A DNA stretch of 64,000 bases from contig JAFAMD010000044.1 in the NCBI GenBank assembly GCA_019233755.1, forward strand, positions 1-64,000, in the 5' to 3' direction. The notes below the pieces were generated by a model. It was not told the DNA's origin and made no database searches. It was given only the letters and a program-made list of their open reading frames with translations. The position numbers and the translations under genes were made by a program. Below, piece after piece: positions 27,268 to 34,780 of this stretch. Positions within the stretch are counted from its first letter, which is position 1, and every line of letters starts with the position of its first letter. Source of the stretch: Acidobacteriaceae bacterium. GTDB taxonomy: Bacteria > Acidobacteriota > Terriglobia > Bryobacterales > Bryobacteraceae.

Positions 27268-27996
27268 ATGTTTTCTTGTGTAAGACGATGTTTAACAATT
27301 GGGGCTTTCTCGTTGATTGCGCCTGCCATCGGATTGTCCTCCACTGTTTCAGTCAATGGAGTTTGCGAGACTGCAAGCTGCACGGTCGATACTTTGAATC
27401 CTAACCAGGGTAACAGCGGCACGTTCAGTTACAACGTCAACGTAAACGGCGATCCATATCAGGTGTACGGAAATTACTCCGTTAGCAATCCAGCCGGTGC
27501 TCCATCGTTTATTTTTAATGCTTCTGCGAAGTACTTAGGCACGGCTACATTGGCCCAGAATGACGTGCTGAATATCGCCTTCGAGCAGAAGTACCTGGTG
27601 AACCCAGCCAACTTGACTGGCTGGTATTACACGACTGCCAGCGGCACTCTGAGCGGGAATGTTGGCGCAGGCAGCAACTGGCAAGTGACGCCTACAGTCA
27701 ACGGTACGTCCCTCGGAACTGTCGGGCCCTACGGACCTGGCACCAACTCTGGTGGGGTCGAACTTTACTTTGGCCCGGGGTCGCCGACGAGTACCCCGGC
27801 ACTAACCGGCAACCCGGTCGATGTTGCCCTGGACTACACCTACGATTTCACGGCCGGCACCGCCCCTGGTGCGGGCGGCGTTGGCTTCTCCCCCACACCC
27901 GAACCTGCTGAAACCCTCCCCGCTGGCCTGGCCTTCGCTGGAATCGTCTTCGTTCTTCTTCGCAAGCGCTTGTCCGCTCGCACGAACAACGCTTAA
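27268..27996 (+). CDS. PEP-CTERM sorted surface protein
   Basis: An exported protein with a signal peptide (LTIGAFSLIAPAIGLSSTV) and a C-terminal PEP-CTERM anchor: TPEPAETLPAGLAFAGIVF, then LLRKR. In this system an exosortase recognises the PEP tripeptide, the helix spans the membrane and the basic tail stays inside. The mature domain has two Cys (VCETASC) and is rich in Asn, Gly and Thr, with no known enzyme motif. It is first in a same-strand run with the peptide gene 35 bases later, so they are probably co-transcribed. Confidence 0.87.
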   Translation: MFSCVRRCLTIGAFSLIAPAIGLSSTVSVNGVCETASCTVDTLNPNQGNSGTFSYNVNVNGDPYQVYGNYSVSNPAGAPSFIFNASAKYLGTATLAQNDVLNIAFEQKYLVNPANLTGWYYTTASGTLSGNVGAGSNWQVTPTVNGTSLGTVGPYGPGTNSGGVELYFGPGSPTSTPALTGNPVDVALDYTYDFTAGTAPGAGGVGFSPTPEPAETLPAGLAFAGIVFVLLRKRLSARTNNA

Positions 27997-28031
27997 TAAC
28001 GAGTCAGAAACAAAGTTAGGAGATTACTCGC

Positions 28032-28235
28032 ATGGAAGACCAAATCAAAAAGACCTCTCAAGAGAACCTTCAAACTGCAGACTCGCCGGAACGGCGCGAA
28101 GTGGTTCGGAAGCTGGGTAGATTCGCCGTCTACGCTGCGCCCTTTACCGTTCTGGCCTTTACGAAGAAGGCGTCTGCCGCCTCCGGTGGCTTTGGAGGGC
28201 ACAACCCGGGCGCCCCGCCGCTCGGCCGCCACTAA
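28032..28235 (+). CDS. 67-residue peptide with Tat-like leader, possible modified precursor
   Basis: The first 20 residues are polar and helical. A charged segment with twin Arg (PERREVVRKLGR, 19-30) leads into a hydrophobic stretch (FAVYAAPFTVLAF, 31-43) and a signal-peptidase-like site (KKASA, 45-49). What remains is an 18-residue Gly/Pro-rich tail, ASGGFGGHNPGAPPLGRH. AGGAG lies about ten bases before the ATG. The gene sits between a PEP-CTERM gene and a PqqD-kinase fusion, whose PqqD part is of the type that binds peptide leaders. It may therefore be a peptide substrate; an unmodified Tat-exported small protein is the alternative. Confidence 0.7.
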   Translation: MEDQIKKTSQENLQTADSPERREVVRKLGRFAVYAAPFTVLAFTKKASAASGGFGGHNPGAPPLGRH

Positions 28236-28261
28236 CCCACTCCCGCAGCAGGGGAGTTGAA

Positions 28262-29398
28262 GTGCACGCAGTAGTAACGAAGTCCGTTTGGCAAATTTGG
28301 GAATTCCCGGTTGCCGACTTCCTGATTCTGGCCCGTCCTGATGTGCCGGGCCTTTTCATCCTTAACCAGTCCGCGCGTCTTATCTGGGAATTACTCCGGG
28401 TAGTCTCTTCAACCGAAGAGGCTGCCCGCGAGTTATCTCTCGCCTGTAACATCCCCGTTGACCTGGCCTCTCGTTATCTGGAGCAAACCATGGCCGAGTG
28501 GCGCTCCGGGTTGCTATCGCCTCGTTCAGCCACCCCTCCTCCTGCTGGAACTCCTCCCTGTCCATCCATTTCACACAACGCCTTCTCCTGCGACTGCCAC
28601 ATCGCGAACCAGCGCATCCGCGTCGTCCTTCATGATCCCGAGTTACTGGAAGAAATCGCACCGCGGCTCGAAGGCCTGATGACCAGCTCATCGGATGAAA
28701 TTGATTGTGTTTTTAACGTAATTCGAAACGAAAACAGCTTTTATATATTTCGCGATAGCGTGTTGGTAGCCCGCGAAGCCGATATCTGCTCCATTCGGGC
28801 CGTGCTCTTACAAGAACTTGTTCGCACTGCTCGCGGCGATCGCGACTGGTTGGCCGTCTTCCACGCTGGCGCCTGCGGCACTACCTCGCGCTGTGTCCTG
28901 TTTCCCGCCAATACCCACTCCGGCAAAACGACCCTCGCCGCCGCTCTTATGCACCGCGGCCTGACTTTCTACTGCGACGATTCTGCCGCCATAGAACGAA
29001 ACACGCTCAGCGTGCCGGTCATGCCCTTCGCCCTTACTATTCGCGAGGGCAGTTGGCCGGTCCTCTCCCCCCGTTTCCCCCAGCTGAATTCCGCCCCCAT
29101 CGTCTCGCGCTTTGGTCAGCGGGTCCGCTTTCTTCACCCGGAATGCGCAGACCACACGCTCAGTGGTCAAACTGCAGCGATTGTTTTCAGCAGCTACCAG
29201 GCTGGCGCCAAAACCGGGCTATTGCCTTTCTCGACGCTCGAAACGCTTCTCGGCTTGCAAGAGAGCGGTTTCTGGGTGCCGCATGATCGATCGAGTATCC
29301 AGTCGTTTTTGGACTGGATTCACTCCGTCCCCGCCTATTCGCTCACCTATTCCGATGTCGATGAAGCGGCTACCGTGGTCACCGATCTGCTGAAATGA
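28262..29398 (+). CDS. PqqD-like domain fused to HPr-kinase-like P-loop domain
   Basis: Residues 10-82 match the PqqD fold, a winged-helix peptide-binding domain: LILARPDVPGLFILNQSARLIWELL, then a helix pair. A Pro-rich linker at about 87-102 follows. The rest resembles HPr serine kinase: WLAVFHAGAC with His201, Walker A PANTHSGKTTL (215-225) and FYCDDSAAIE with Asp239/Asp240. Such kinases, when not acting on HPr, phosphorylate lasso-type peptides, and PqqD domains bring peptides to modifying enzymes. GTG start at 28262 with an AGGGGAG site. The target is most simply the 67-residue peptide just upstream; this is inferred. Confidence 0.8.
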   Translation: MHAVVTKSVWQIWEFPVADFLILARPDVPGLFILNQSARLIWELLRVVSSTEEAARELSLACNIPVDLASRYLEQTMAEWRSGLLSPRSATPPPAGTPPCPSISHNAFSCDCHIANQRIRVVLHDPELLEEIAPRLEGLMTSSSDEIDCVFNVIRNENSFYIFRDSVLVAREADICSIRAVLLQELVRTARGDRDWLAVFHAGACGTTSRCVLFPANTHSGKTTLAAALMHRGLTFYCDDSAAIERNTLSVPVMPFALTIREGSWPVLSPRFPQLNSAPIVSRFGQRVRFLHPECADHTLSGQTAAIVFSSYQAGAKTGLLPFSTLETLLGLQESGFWVPHDRSSIQSFLDWIHSVPAYSLTYSDVDEAATVVTDLLK

Positions 29399-29402
29399 CA
29401 GA

Positions 29403-30617
29403 TTGAGAATCCTATTCCTCTGCGCTCATCAGGTCTGGCCGCCCACTACCGGCGCTCGGCTGCGGAATTTCCATTTGGCAAACGCACTCGCCGCCCGCTG
29501 TGCGGTCACTTTGGTGCAGTTGCGTCCCCCGAATGAGTCGATCGCCGCGGCGGACGGTGCGGGGAGGTTCGAACGGGTCGTGGCTTTAGAGAAGGATCGC
29601 AGCTACACTCCCTCGAAAATCCTTCAAGGGCTCATCGGCCCAAGTCCGCTTCCGGTACTCAACTACTCCTCGCCGCAGGCAGCAAACGGCCTTCGGCAAC
29701 TGTTGCTCGAGCAGCCCTTCGATGGCGTACAGGTTGAGGGGATCCACCTGTTGAGCTACCTGGCTGGAATAAACGCGCTCCCCCAAAAACCCGCCATAGT
29801 GGTGGACTGGCACAACATCGAATCGGAACTGATGCGGCGCTACGCTGCGACGGAGGCAAATTGGCCGAAGCGCCTGGCTGCCCGCCGCACCGCCACGCTG
29901 CTGGAGCGCGCGGAACAGAGGCTTCTCAGTGGCGCGCCAGTCCACACGGTCGCGAGTGCGCGCGAACGCGAAGTTCTGCTCGCGCGCAGCCCCCGGAACG
30001 ACATCCGCGTTATCCCGAACGGCGTTGAAACATCCCGTTTCCTGCAAATCATCCGCGAGGGGCCGCCGGCGGCGCCAAAGCGTTCGCTTCTCTTCGTAGG
30101 CTCAATGGACTACCACGCCAATATCGATGGCGTGACCTGGTTTGCCCGCGCAGCCTGGCCGGCAATTCACGCCGCCTTCCCCGACCTCATCTTCACCATC
30201 GTGGGCCGTGAGCCCGTGCCCGAAATCCGTAATCTTGCCTCCGGCAGCGTCCGCGTAACCGGCACCGTCGATGATGTGCTGCCTTATTACCGGGACGCGT
30301 TCGCCGTAATCGTCCCCTTACGGGTCGGCGGAGGTACACGCCTGAAAATTCTCGAAGCGATGGCCGCCGGAGTGCCTGTCATTTCCACTGCGCTCGGGGC
30401 GGAAGGTATCGAAGTCACGAACGACACCAATATCCTGCTCGCCGACGATCCCGCCCAGATCCTCTCTGCTCTTCAGCGCCTTCACCGGGATACAGACCTG
30501 CAACGTCGCCTCGCCGCTGCGGGACGCTTGCTCGTTGCCCAAAAATACGATTGGGACGTCCTGGGCGAAGCCCTCTACCTCGTTCATCAAGAACGGATAG
30601 CGGCCGCAAGACCCTGA
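29403..30617 (+). CDS. Glycosyltransferase family 4 (PEP-CTERM/Eps-associated type)
   Basis: A GT-B sugar transferase. The N-terminal domain opens with LRILFLCAHQVWPPTTGARLR, written with the TTG start as Met. The C-terminal domain has LLFVGSMDYHANIDGVTWF, then VPLRVGGGTRLKILEAMAAGVPVIST, containing the nucleotide-sugar site with Glu in KILEAMA. It resembles the Stp1-type transferases found with PEP-CTERM/exosortase loci. It follows the kinase gene by four bases, so the two are almost certainly co-translated. The acceptor is unknown. Confidence 0.9.
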   Translation: MRILFLCAHQVWPPTTGARLRNFHLANALAARCAVTLVQLRPPNESIAAADGAGRFERVVALEKDRSYTPSKILQGLIGPSPLPVLNYSSPQAANGLRQLLLEQPFDGVQVEGIHLLSYLAGINALPQKPAIVVDWHNIESELMRRYAATEANWPKRLAARRTATLLERAEQRLLSGAPVHTVASAREREVLLARSPRNDIRVIPNGVETSRFLQIIREGPPAAPKRSLLFVGSMDYHANIDGVTWFARAAWPAIHAAFPDLIFTIVGREPVPEIRNLASGSVRVTGTVDDVLPYYRDAFAVIVPLRVGGGTRLKILEAMAAGVPVISTALGAEGIEVTNDTNILLADDPAQILSALQRLHRDTDLQRRLAAAGRLLVAQKYDWDVLGEALYLVHQERIAAARP

Positions 30618-30725
30618 ATCCCCGTACCTTCAGAACTTTTCCGAGTAGAGTAAATGCTTGGCAGGCTCCGATTTCCTGTATATAGTTAGCTTCCGATAGC
30701 GCGACAAATTTTCGGGGGAGTCTGA

Positions 30726-33700
30726 ATGACTCGAAACTACCTGGCTCTCGTTGCAGTTGCTAGCCTCTGCCGGTTGGCATATGCCCAGCAGCCAACTCTC
30801 TACGCTGGCCCAAACGTCAACATGGTGTCGGGCACAGTATGGCCCACCGGCGACCCGTTCCTGCAACGGCAGAACGAGCCGTCGATGGCCATCTCTTCGC
30901 GGAATCCGCTGCATCTGCTTGCGGGCGCAAACGATTACCGATCGGTCGACATCAAATTTCCACCGAGCGCAAGCGACGCCCCCGAACCCACCGGAGATGC
31001 CTGGCTAGGCTTGTTCAAATCCTTCGATGGCGGACGCACCTGGATCAGTAATCTGGTGCCGGGATACCCGCAGGATCAGTCGCCGGAAGGTTTGGCGTCG
31101 CCCCTCAAACATCAAGGGTTACCCGCTGGTGCCGATCCGGGAGTACGCGCCGGAACGAATGGCATGTTTTACTACAGTGGTCTCGCGTTTAGCCGCGCCG
31201 CCAACGGTGCCAGCGCGATTTTTGTGGCCAGATTCATTGACGACAACAACGTCGAAGGTGCGGATACCATTCGTTATCTCGACACGCACGTTGTCGCGTA
31301 CTCCAATCCTCCCGCTCGCACGCAAACCCCGCCCAACGCTACAACCTACTTTGAGGACAAGCCCGCCATCGCGGTCGACCTTCCCCGACCCGGCGCCAAC
31401 ACCTGCACTGTGCCCGGTCCGTCGACAGCCGGCGGTGCCTCCAGTCCCGAGGCGTTCAAGACCGGAAACATATACGTCGCATGGACACAGCTCAACTTAC
31501 CCGAAAGCAACGACGTCGCGTCCATCCAGTTCTCACGCTCCCGGGATTGCGGAGTGACCTGGAGTACGCCCATTACCCTGAGTACGTCCACCGTTACGAA
31601 CCAGGGCGCGAACATCCAAGTCGATCCCAATACGGGCGCCATTTATGTCGTCTGGCGTGCTTTTCATGAGTCTGGAGCGGCAACGACCGAGCCCGATCAA
31701 ATCATGTTTGTTGCCTCCGACAATGCCGGAGAGACCTTCTCCAATCCCATCGTCGTTGCGCGCATCAATTCATTCGACCAACGCACCAATCCGCAGGGCG
31801 GCAGCCCAGGTCCCGCATTCCGCACGAACGACTTTCCGGTTATGGCGGTAGATTACAACAGCAAAATCTACATCGCGTGGTCACAGCGCTCTTCGCCGAC
31901 CGGCACCTGCCCTTCCTCCACCGCGGGTTCGCCGGCTCCGGCGCGGATTATCTTCGTCACCGGTTCCGTGTATGGCTGGTATTCCTTCAACAGCGTCAAT
32001 GTTCGTTGGACCAACCCGATGCCTGTTGATACCTACACCGGTTCCGGGCACCAATTCATGCCGGCTCTGGCGTTTTCGGCTGGCAAGCTGACTGCCGCGT
32101 GGTATGACCAGCGCTACAGCGACCAGGTGTTGCAATATGCCCCGTTGGGAGGAGGCCAATATCACTCAACTTTCGTAAGCAACGGCGGTGCTCCTCTATA
32201 CCCTCAATTCGGCGAGTGCATCACGGACCCGTCGCCGGAAGATATCTCGAAGGCGAACGGCCTGGCGAGACGGCAGACGATCGACGTTTTCGCAGCCCAG
32301 TTGATTCCGTCCTTGTCCCAGTCGTTCGGGCCAGCGGTGCTGGTCTCGCAGTACGAATTTGGCTCCTTTTCGGAAGCCGCGCCGATTGAGCAGGTCCAAG
32401 TGAACCCCCCCAATCTTCCGATGTTCCAGTCGGGAACCGCGCCCTTTATCGGGGACTATTTTGACGTCGCGGGCCCGACTTTCCTTGCCGAACACGATGG
32501 AACTTGGCGCTATAACAACTTTCCCGGCGATCCCGACTTTACCCGCGTCGTCTGGACCGATAACCGCAATGTTGTCCAACCCGCGGACAACGACTGGTCC
32601 GATTACGTTCCGCCCACGTACTCGACCTCGAGCAAAAGCACTTTCGATCCGACGCAGCCGCGCCAGCCGTGCACGCCCTCCTTTGCCGGGCAGACAGGTG
32701 ACCGCAATCAGGATATTTTCACGGCGCGTCTGAGTTCCGGCCTCACGGTTAGTGCGCGGACTAACTTTAAGCAGCTCGGATTCGAGCCTGGCACAAGCAC
32801 GCTGGTCTATCGGCAGTTTCCGATAACCGTCCAAAATGACAGTCCAACGGCGAGTTCATACCAGCTGGCAATCGTTTCTCAACCGCCGGGCGGCAGCGCC
32901 TCTTTCGTGCAGTACGCTCCAGTTCCGGTAACGAGCATCATAATCTCTGTCGGCGCGCATTCGAGCGAGGCGCAAAGCGTTTTCGTCAAGTCCTCAGATC
33001 CGCACGCCAAGATAGAAGTCACTGTGGTTCAAGTGAACAGCAATGGTGTCGTAATCCCCGGCGGTCAGCAGGGGTCGGCAACCATCAACGCGGACATCTC
33101 GAATCCCAATATTTCCAATCCGAACATTTCTAATCCCAACATCTCGAACGTCGAAGTTTACAATCCGAACATTTCCAATCCCAACATCTCGAATCCCAAT
33201 ACCTTAAATCCAAACATTTCGAACCCCAACATTTCGAATCCGAATATCTCGAATACCACCGTCGCGAATCCTAACATCTCTAACCCGAACATTTCGAATC
33301 CCAACATCTCCAATCCGAACATTTCGAATCCCAACATCTCTAACCCCAACATCTCGAATCCGAATATCTCAAATGACGACGTTTCGGATGGAGTCATCTC
33401 CGATGCAACCTGGACGTTGACCAACACCGGCAACACGGCAAGCACTTACAAACTCCAGGTCAACGATCAGACGCCGGCGAAGATTTTTTCCCAACTGATC
33501 GTTTCGCAGTACTACACCACACCGGTAGCCTTAGGCTGCAAGCTTTCGGTACAGTCGCACTATCTGCCCGTCTCCAACACGATAAGCCCGAAAAGCGCTA
33601 CTCCGACCATCGCTCTTCAGCCAGGCGAGTCTGCGCTGGTCACCTACCGCGTGTTCGATACGCTGACAAAGGATCCGGCGACGGCGTTGAAACAATACAA

Positions 33701-34109
33701 TCCTCTTGTCGTTGGCCACTTGCACGCCACTCCGCAGGGCGCGAATACAAATTCCCCGTCGAGAACGCCTCAGCCTGTGACTGCCCCGGCTGACGTCACC
33801 AGCTCCGTTGCGGTCACCACCACGGCGTTTCCACAGAACTTCGTCACCAAGCTCTACACGGGTGAAATCACGGTGAGGAATACGAGTGCAGCGGCATTGA
33901 AAGGTCCACTTTTCGTTCTGCTCAATCAGTTGCCCACCAACATCACGGCCGCGAATGCTCTGGGAACGTCGCCGGGCGGGCCCTTCTATTTGTTGCTGAA
34001 CAGTCCGCTCGCTCCCGGGCAAAGGCAGGCAGTTTCGGTGGAATTCAGTGACATGCCAAACGCGCCTATCACCTTTACAACGAAAGTCTTTTCAGGAGGC
34101 GCGCCGTAA
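30726..34109 (+). CDS. Giant secreted Asp-box protein with pentapeptide array
   Basis: A signal peptide (NYLALVAVASLCRLAYAQQ) leads a 1127-residue protein. Its first 650 residues contain sialidase-type Asp boxes, SFDGGRTW, SRDCGVTW and SDNAGETF, which indicate a BNR beta-propeller; no sialidase catalytic triad is evident. Residues 789-893 are 21 units of five residues, 15 of them PNISN, a pentapeptide-repeat-like beta helix. The C-terminal 230 residues are beta-sandwich-like and include SALVTYRVFDTL. It follows the glycosyltransferase by 108 bases and precedes a PEP-CTERM gene by 21 bases. Probably cell-surface and adhesive. Confidence 0.85.
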   Translation: MTRNYLALVAVASLCRLAYAQQPTLYAGPNVNMVSGTVWPTGDPFLQRQNEPSMAISSRNPLHLLAGANDYRSVDIKFPPSASDAPEPTGDAWLGLFKSFDGGRTWISNLVPGYPQDQSPEGLASPLKHQGLPAGADPGVRAGTNGMFYYSGLAFSRAANGASAIFVARFIDDNNVEGADTIRYLDTHVVAYSNPPARTQTPPNATTYFEDKPAIAVDLPRPGANTCTVPGPSTAGGASSPEAFKTGNIYVAWTQLNLPESNDVASIQFSRSRDCGVTWSTPITLSTSTVTNQGANIQVDPNTGAIYVVWRAFHESGAATTEPDQIMFVASDNAGETFSNPIVVARINSFDQRTNPQGGSPGPAFRTNDFPVMAVDYNSKIYIAWSQRSSPTGTCPSSTAGSPAPARIIFVTGSVYGWYSFNSVNVRWTNPMPVDTYTGSGHQFMPALAFSAGKLTAAWYDQRYSDQVLQYAPLGGGQYHSTFVSNGGAPLYPQFGECITDPSPEDISKANGLARRQTIDVFAAQLIPSLSQSFGPAVLVSQYEFGSFSEAAPIEQVQVNPPNLPMFQSGTAPFIGDYFDVAGPTFLAEHDGTWRYNNFPGDPDFTRVVWTDNRNVVQPADNDWSDYVPPTYSTSSKSTFDPTQPRQPCTPSFAGQTGDRNQDIFTARLSSGLTVSARTNFKQLGFEPGTSTLVYRQFPITVQNDSPTASSYQLAIVSQPPGGSASFVQYAPVPVTSIIISVGAHSSEAQSVFVKSSDPHAKIEVTVVQVNSNGVVIPGGQQGSATINADISNPNISNPNISNPNISNVEVYNPNISNPNISNPNTLNPNISNPNISNPNISNTTVANPNISNPNISNPNISNPNISNPNISNPNISNPNISNDDVSDGVISDATWTLTNTGNTASTYKLQVNDQTPAKIFSQLIVSQYYTTPVALGCKLSVQSHYLPVSNTISPKSATPTIALQPGESALVTYRVFDTLTKDPATALKQYNPLVVGHLHATPQGANTNSPSRTPQPVTAPADVTSSVAVTTTAFPQNFVTKLYTGEITVRNTSAAALKGPLFVLLNQLPTNITAANALGTSPGGPFYLLLNSPLAPGQRQAVSVEFSDMPNAPITFTTKVFSGGAP
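33090..33404 (+). repeat. 21 x 15-base coding repeat (pentapeptide array)
   Basis: A perfect 15-base period encodes PNISN-type units, with synonymous variation (AATATTTCC, AACATCTCG, AACATTTCG). Four units differ as whole pentads (VEVYN, PNTLN, TTVAN, DDVSD) and the ends are ADISN and GVISD. The variation in third positions shows the array is old and selected for the protein sequence. Confidence 0.95.
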
Positions 34110-34130
34110 TACGCGCGGCAGGAGGCTGGC

Positions 34131-34757
34131 ATGGCTCGATTTCGATTAACAAAACGGATCGCGGCATTCGCGTTGCTGTTGGCTGCTGTTCCCGCTTGGG
34201 CGGACACGTTTTCGATCACCATTACTACTTCCGCCGCCGGTTTTAACCTCCAGGGACTCCAGGGTGAGCTTCTCTTCCAGCTCAGTCAGGGCGTCAACTC
34301 GGAACCGGTTACAGTCACGCTTTCCAACTTCGTTTTGTCGGGCGGCTCACTCGGTTCAGTGGACACGGGCATGACCACACCAGGCATCACCGGCACGCTC
34401 CCGGCAACTGTGTCCATGCCGAATAGCCTGGGTCAAAGTGTCCGCTATGCGCAGCATCTGACTTTCGGCAGCCAGATTGTCTTGGATGCGGCTTTCGCAT
34501 TTACTCCGACGCCGGGACTGAATCCGTCAGCGGCGTTTGAGGTGGATCTCGCCGAGCCCAACCTCACGAATCCGAGTCGCTTTGTGCAGGCTGCGGGGAT
34601 TGATTATGATTCGGATGGCGCCGTCACCACTTTCGGCGACGTTGTAAACGGCCCGACCGCGGCACCCGAGCCTGACTATCTCGCTCCCGTAGCGGCTGCA
34701 CTGGGCGTATTCGCTTTATTCTTCCGCCGCCGGATGGCCCGATCGCGCAACTCGTGA
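34131..34757 (+). CDS. PEP-CTERM sorted surface protein
   Basis: A 208-residue exported protein with signal peptide KRIAAFALLLAAVPAWADT and a C-terminal anchor APEPDYLAPVAAALGVFAL, then FFRRRMARSR, the PEP-CTERM layout. The mature part is beta-rich without Cys and has no recognisable domain. It lies 21 bases after the 1127-residue Asp-box gene, so the pair is probably one transcript and the two proteins may act together at the surface. Confidence 0.85.
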   Translation: MARFRLTKRIAAFALLLAAVPAWADTFSITITTSAAGFNLQGLQGELLFQLSQGVNSEPVTVTLSNFVLSGGSLGSVDTGMTTPGITGTLPATVSMPNSLGQSVRYAQHLTFGSQIVLDAAFAFTPTPGLNPSAAFEVDLAEPNLTNPSRFVQAAGIDYDSDGAVTTFGDVVNGPTAAPEPDYLAPVAAALGVFALFFRRRMARSRNS

Positions 34758-34780
34758 CGCGCCACTCATGAATTGTGGGC

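Noticed and set aside
28032..29398. Lasso-peptide cluster
   Set aside because: There is a PqqD-like part and a kinase, but no transglutaminase-type leader peptidase and no asparagine-synthetase-like cyclase, and the tail lacks the Asp/Glu needed for the ring.
33090..33404. CRISPR-like regular array
   Set aside because: The 15-base period is in frame and codes PNISN units; there are no unique spacers.
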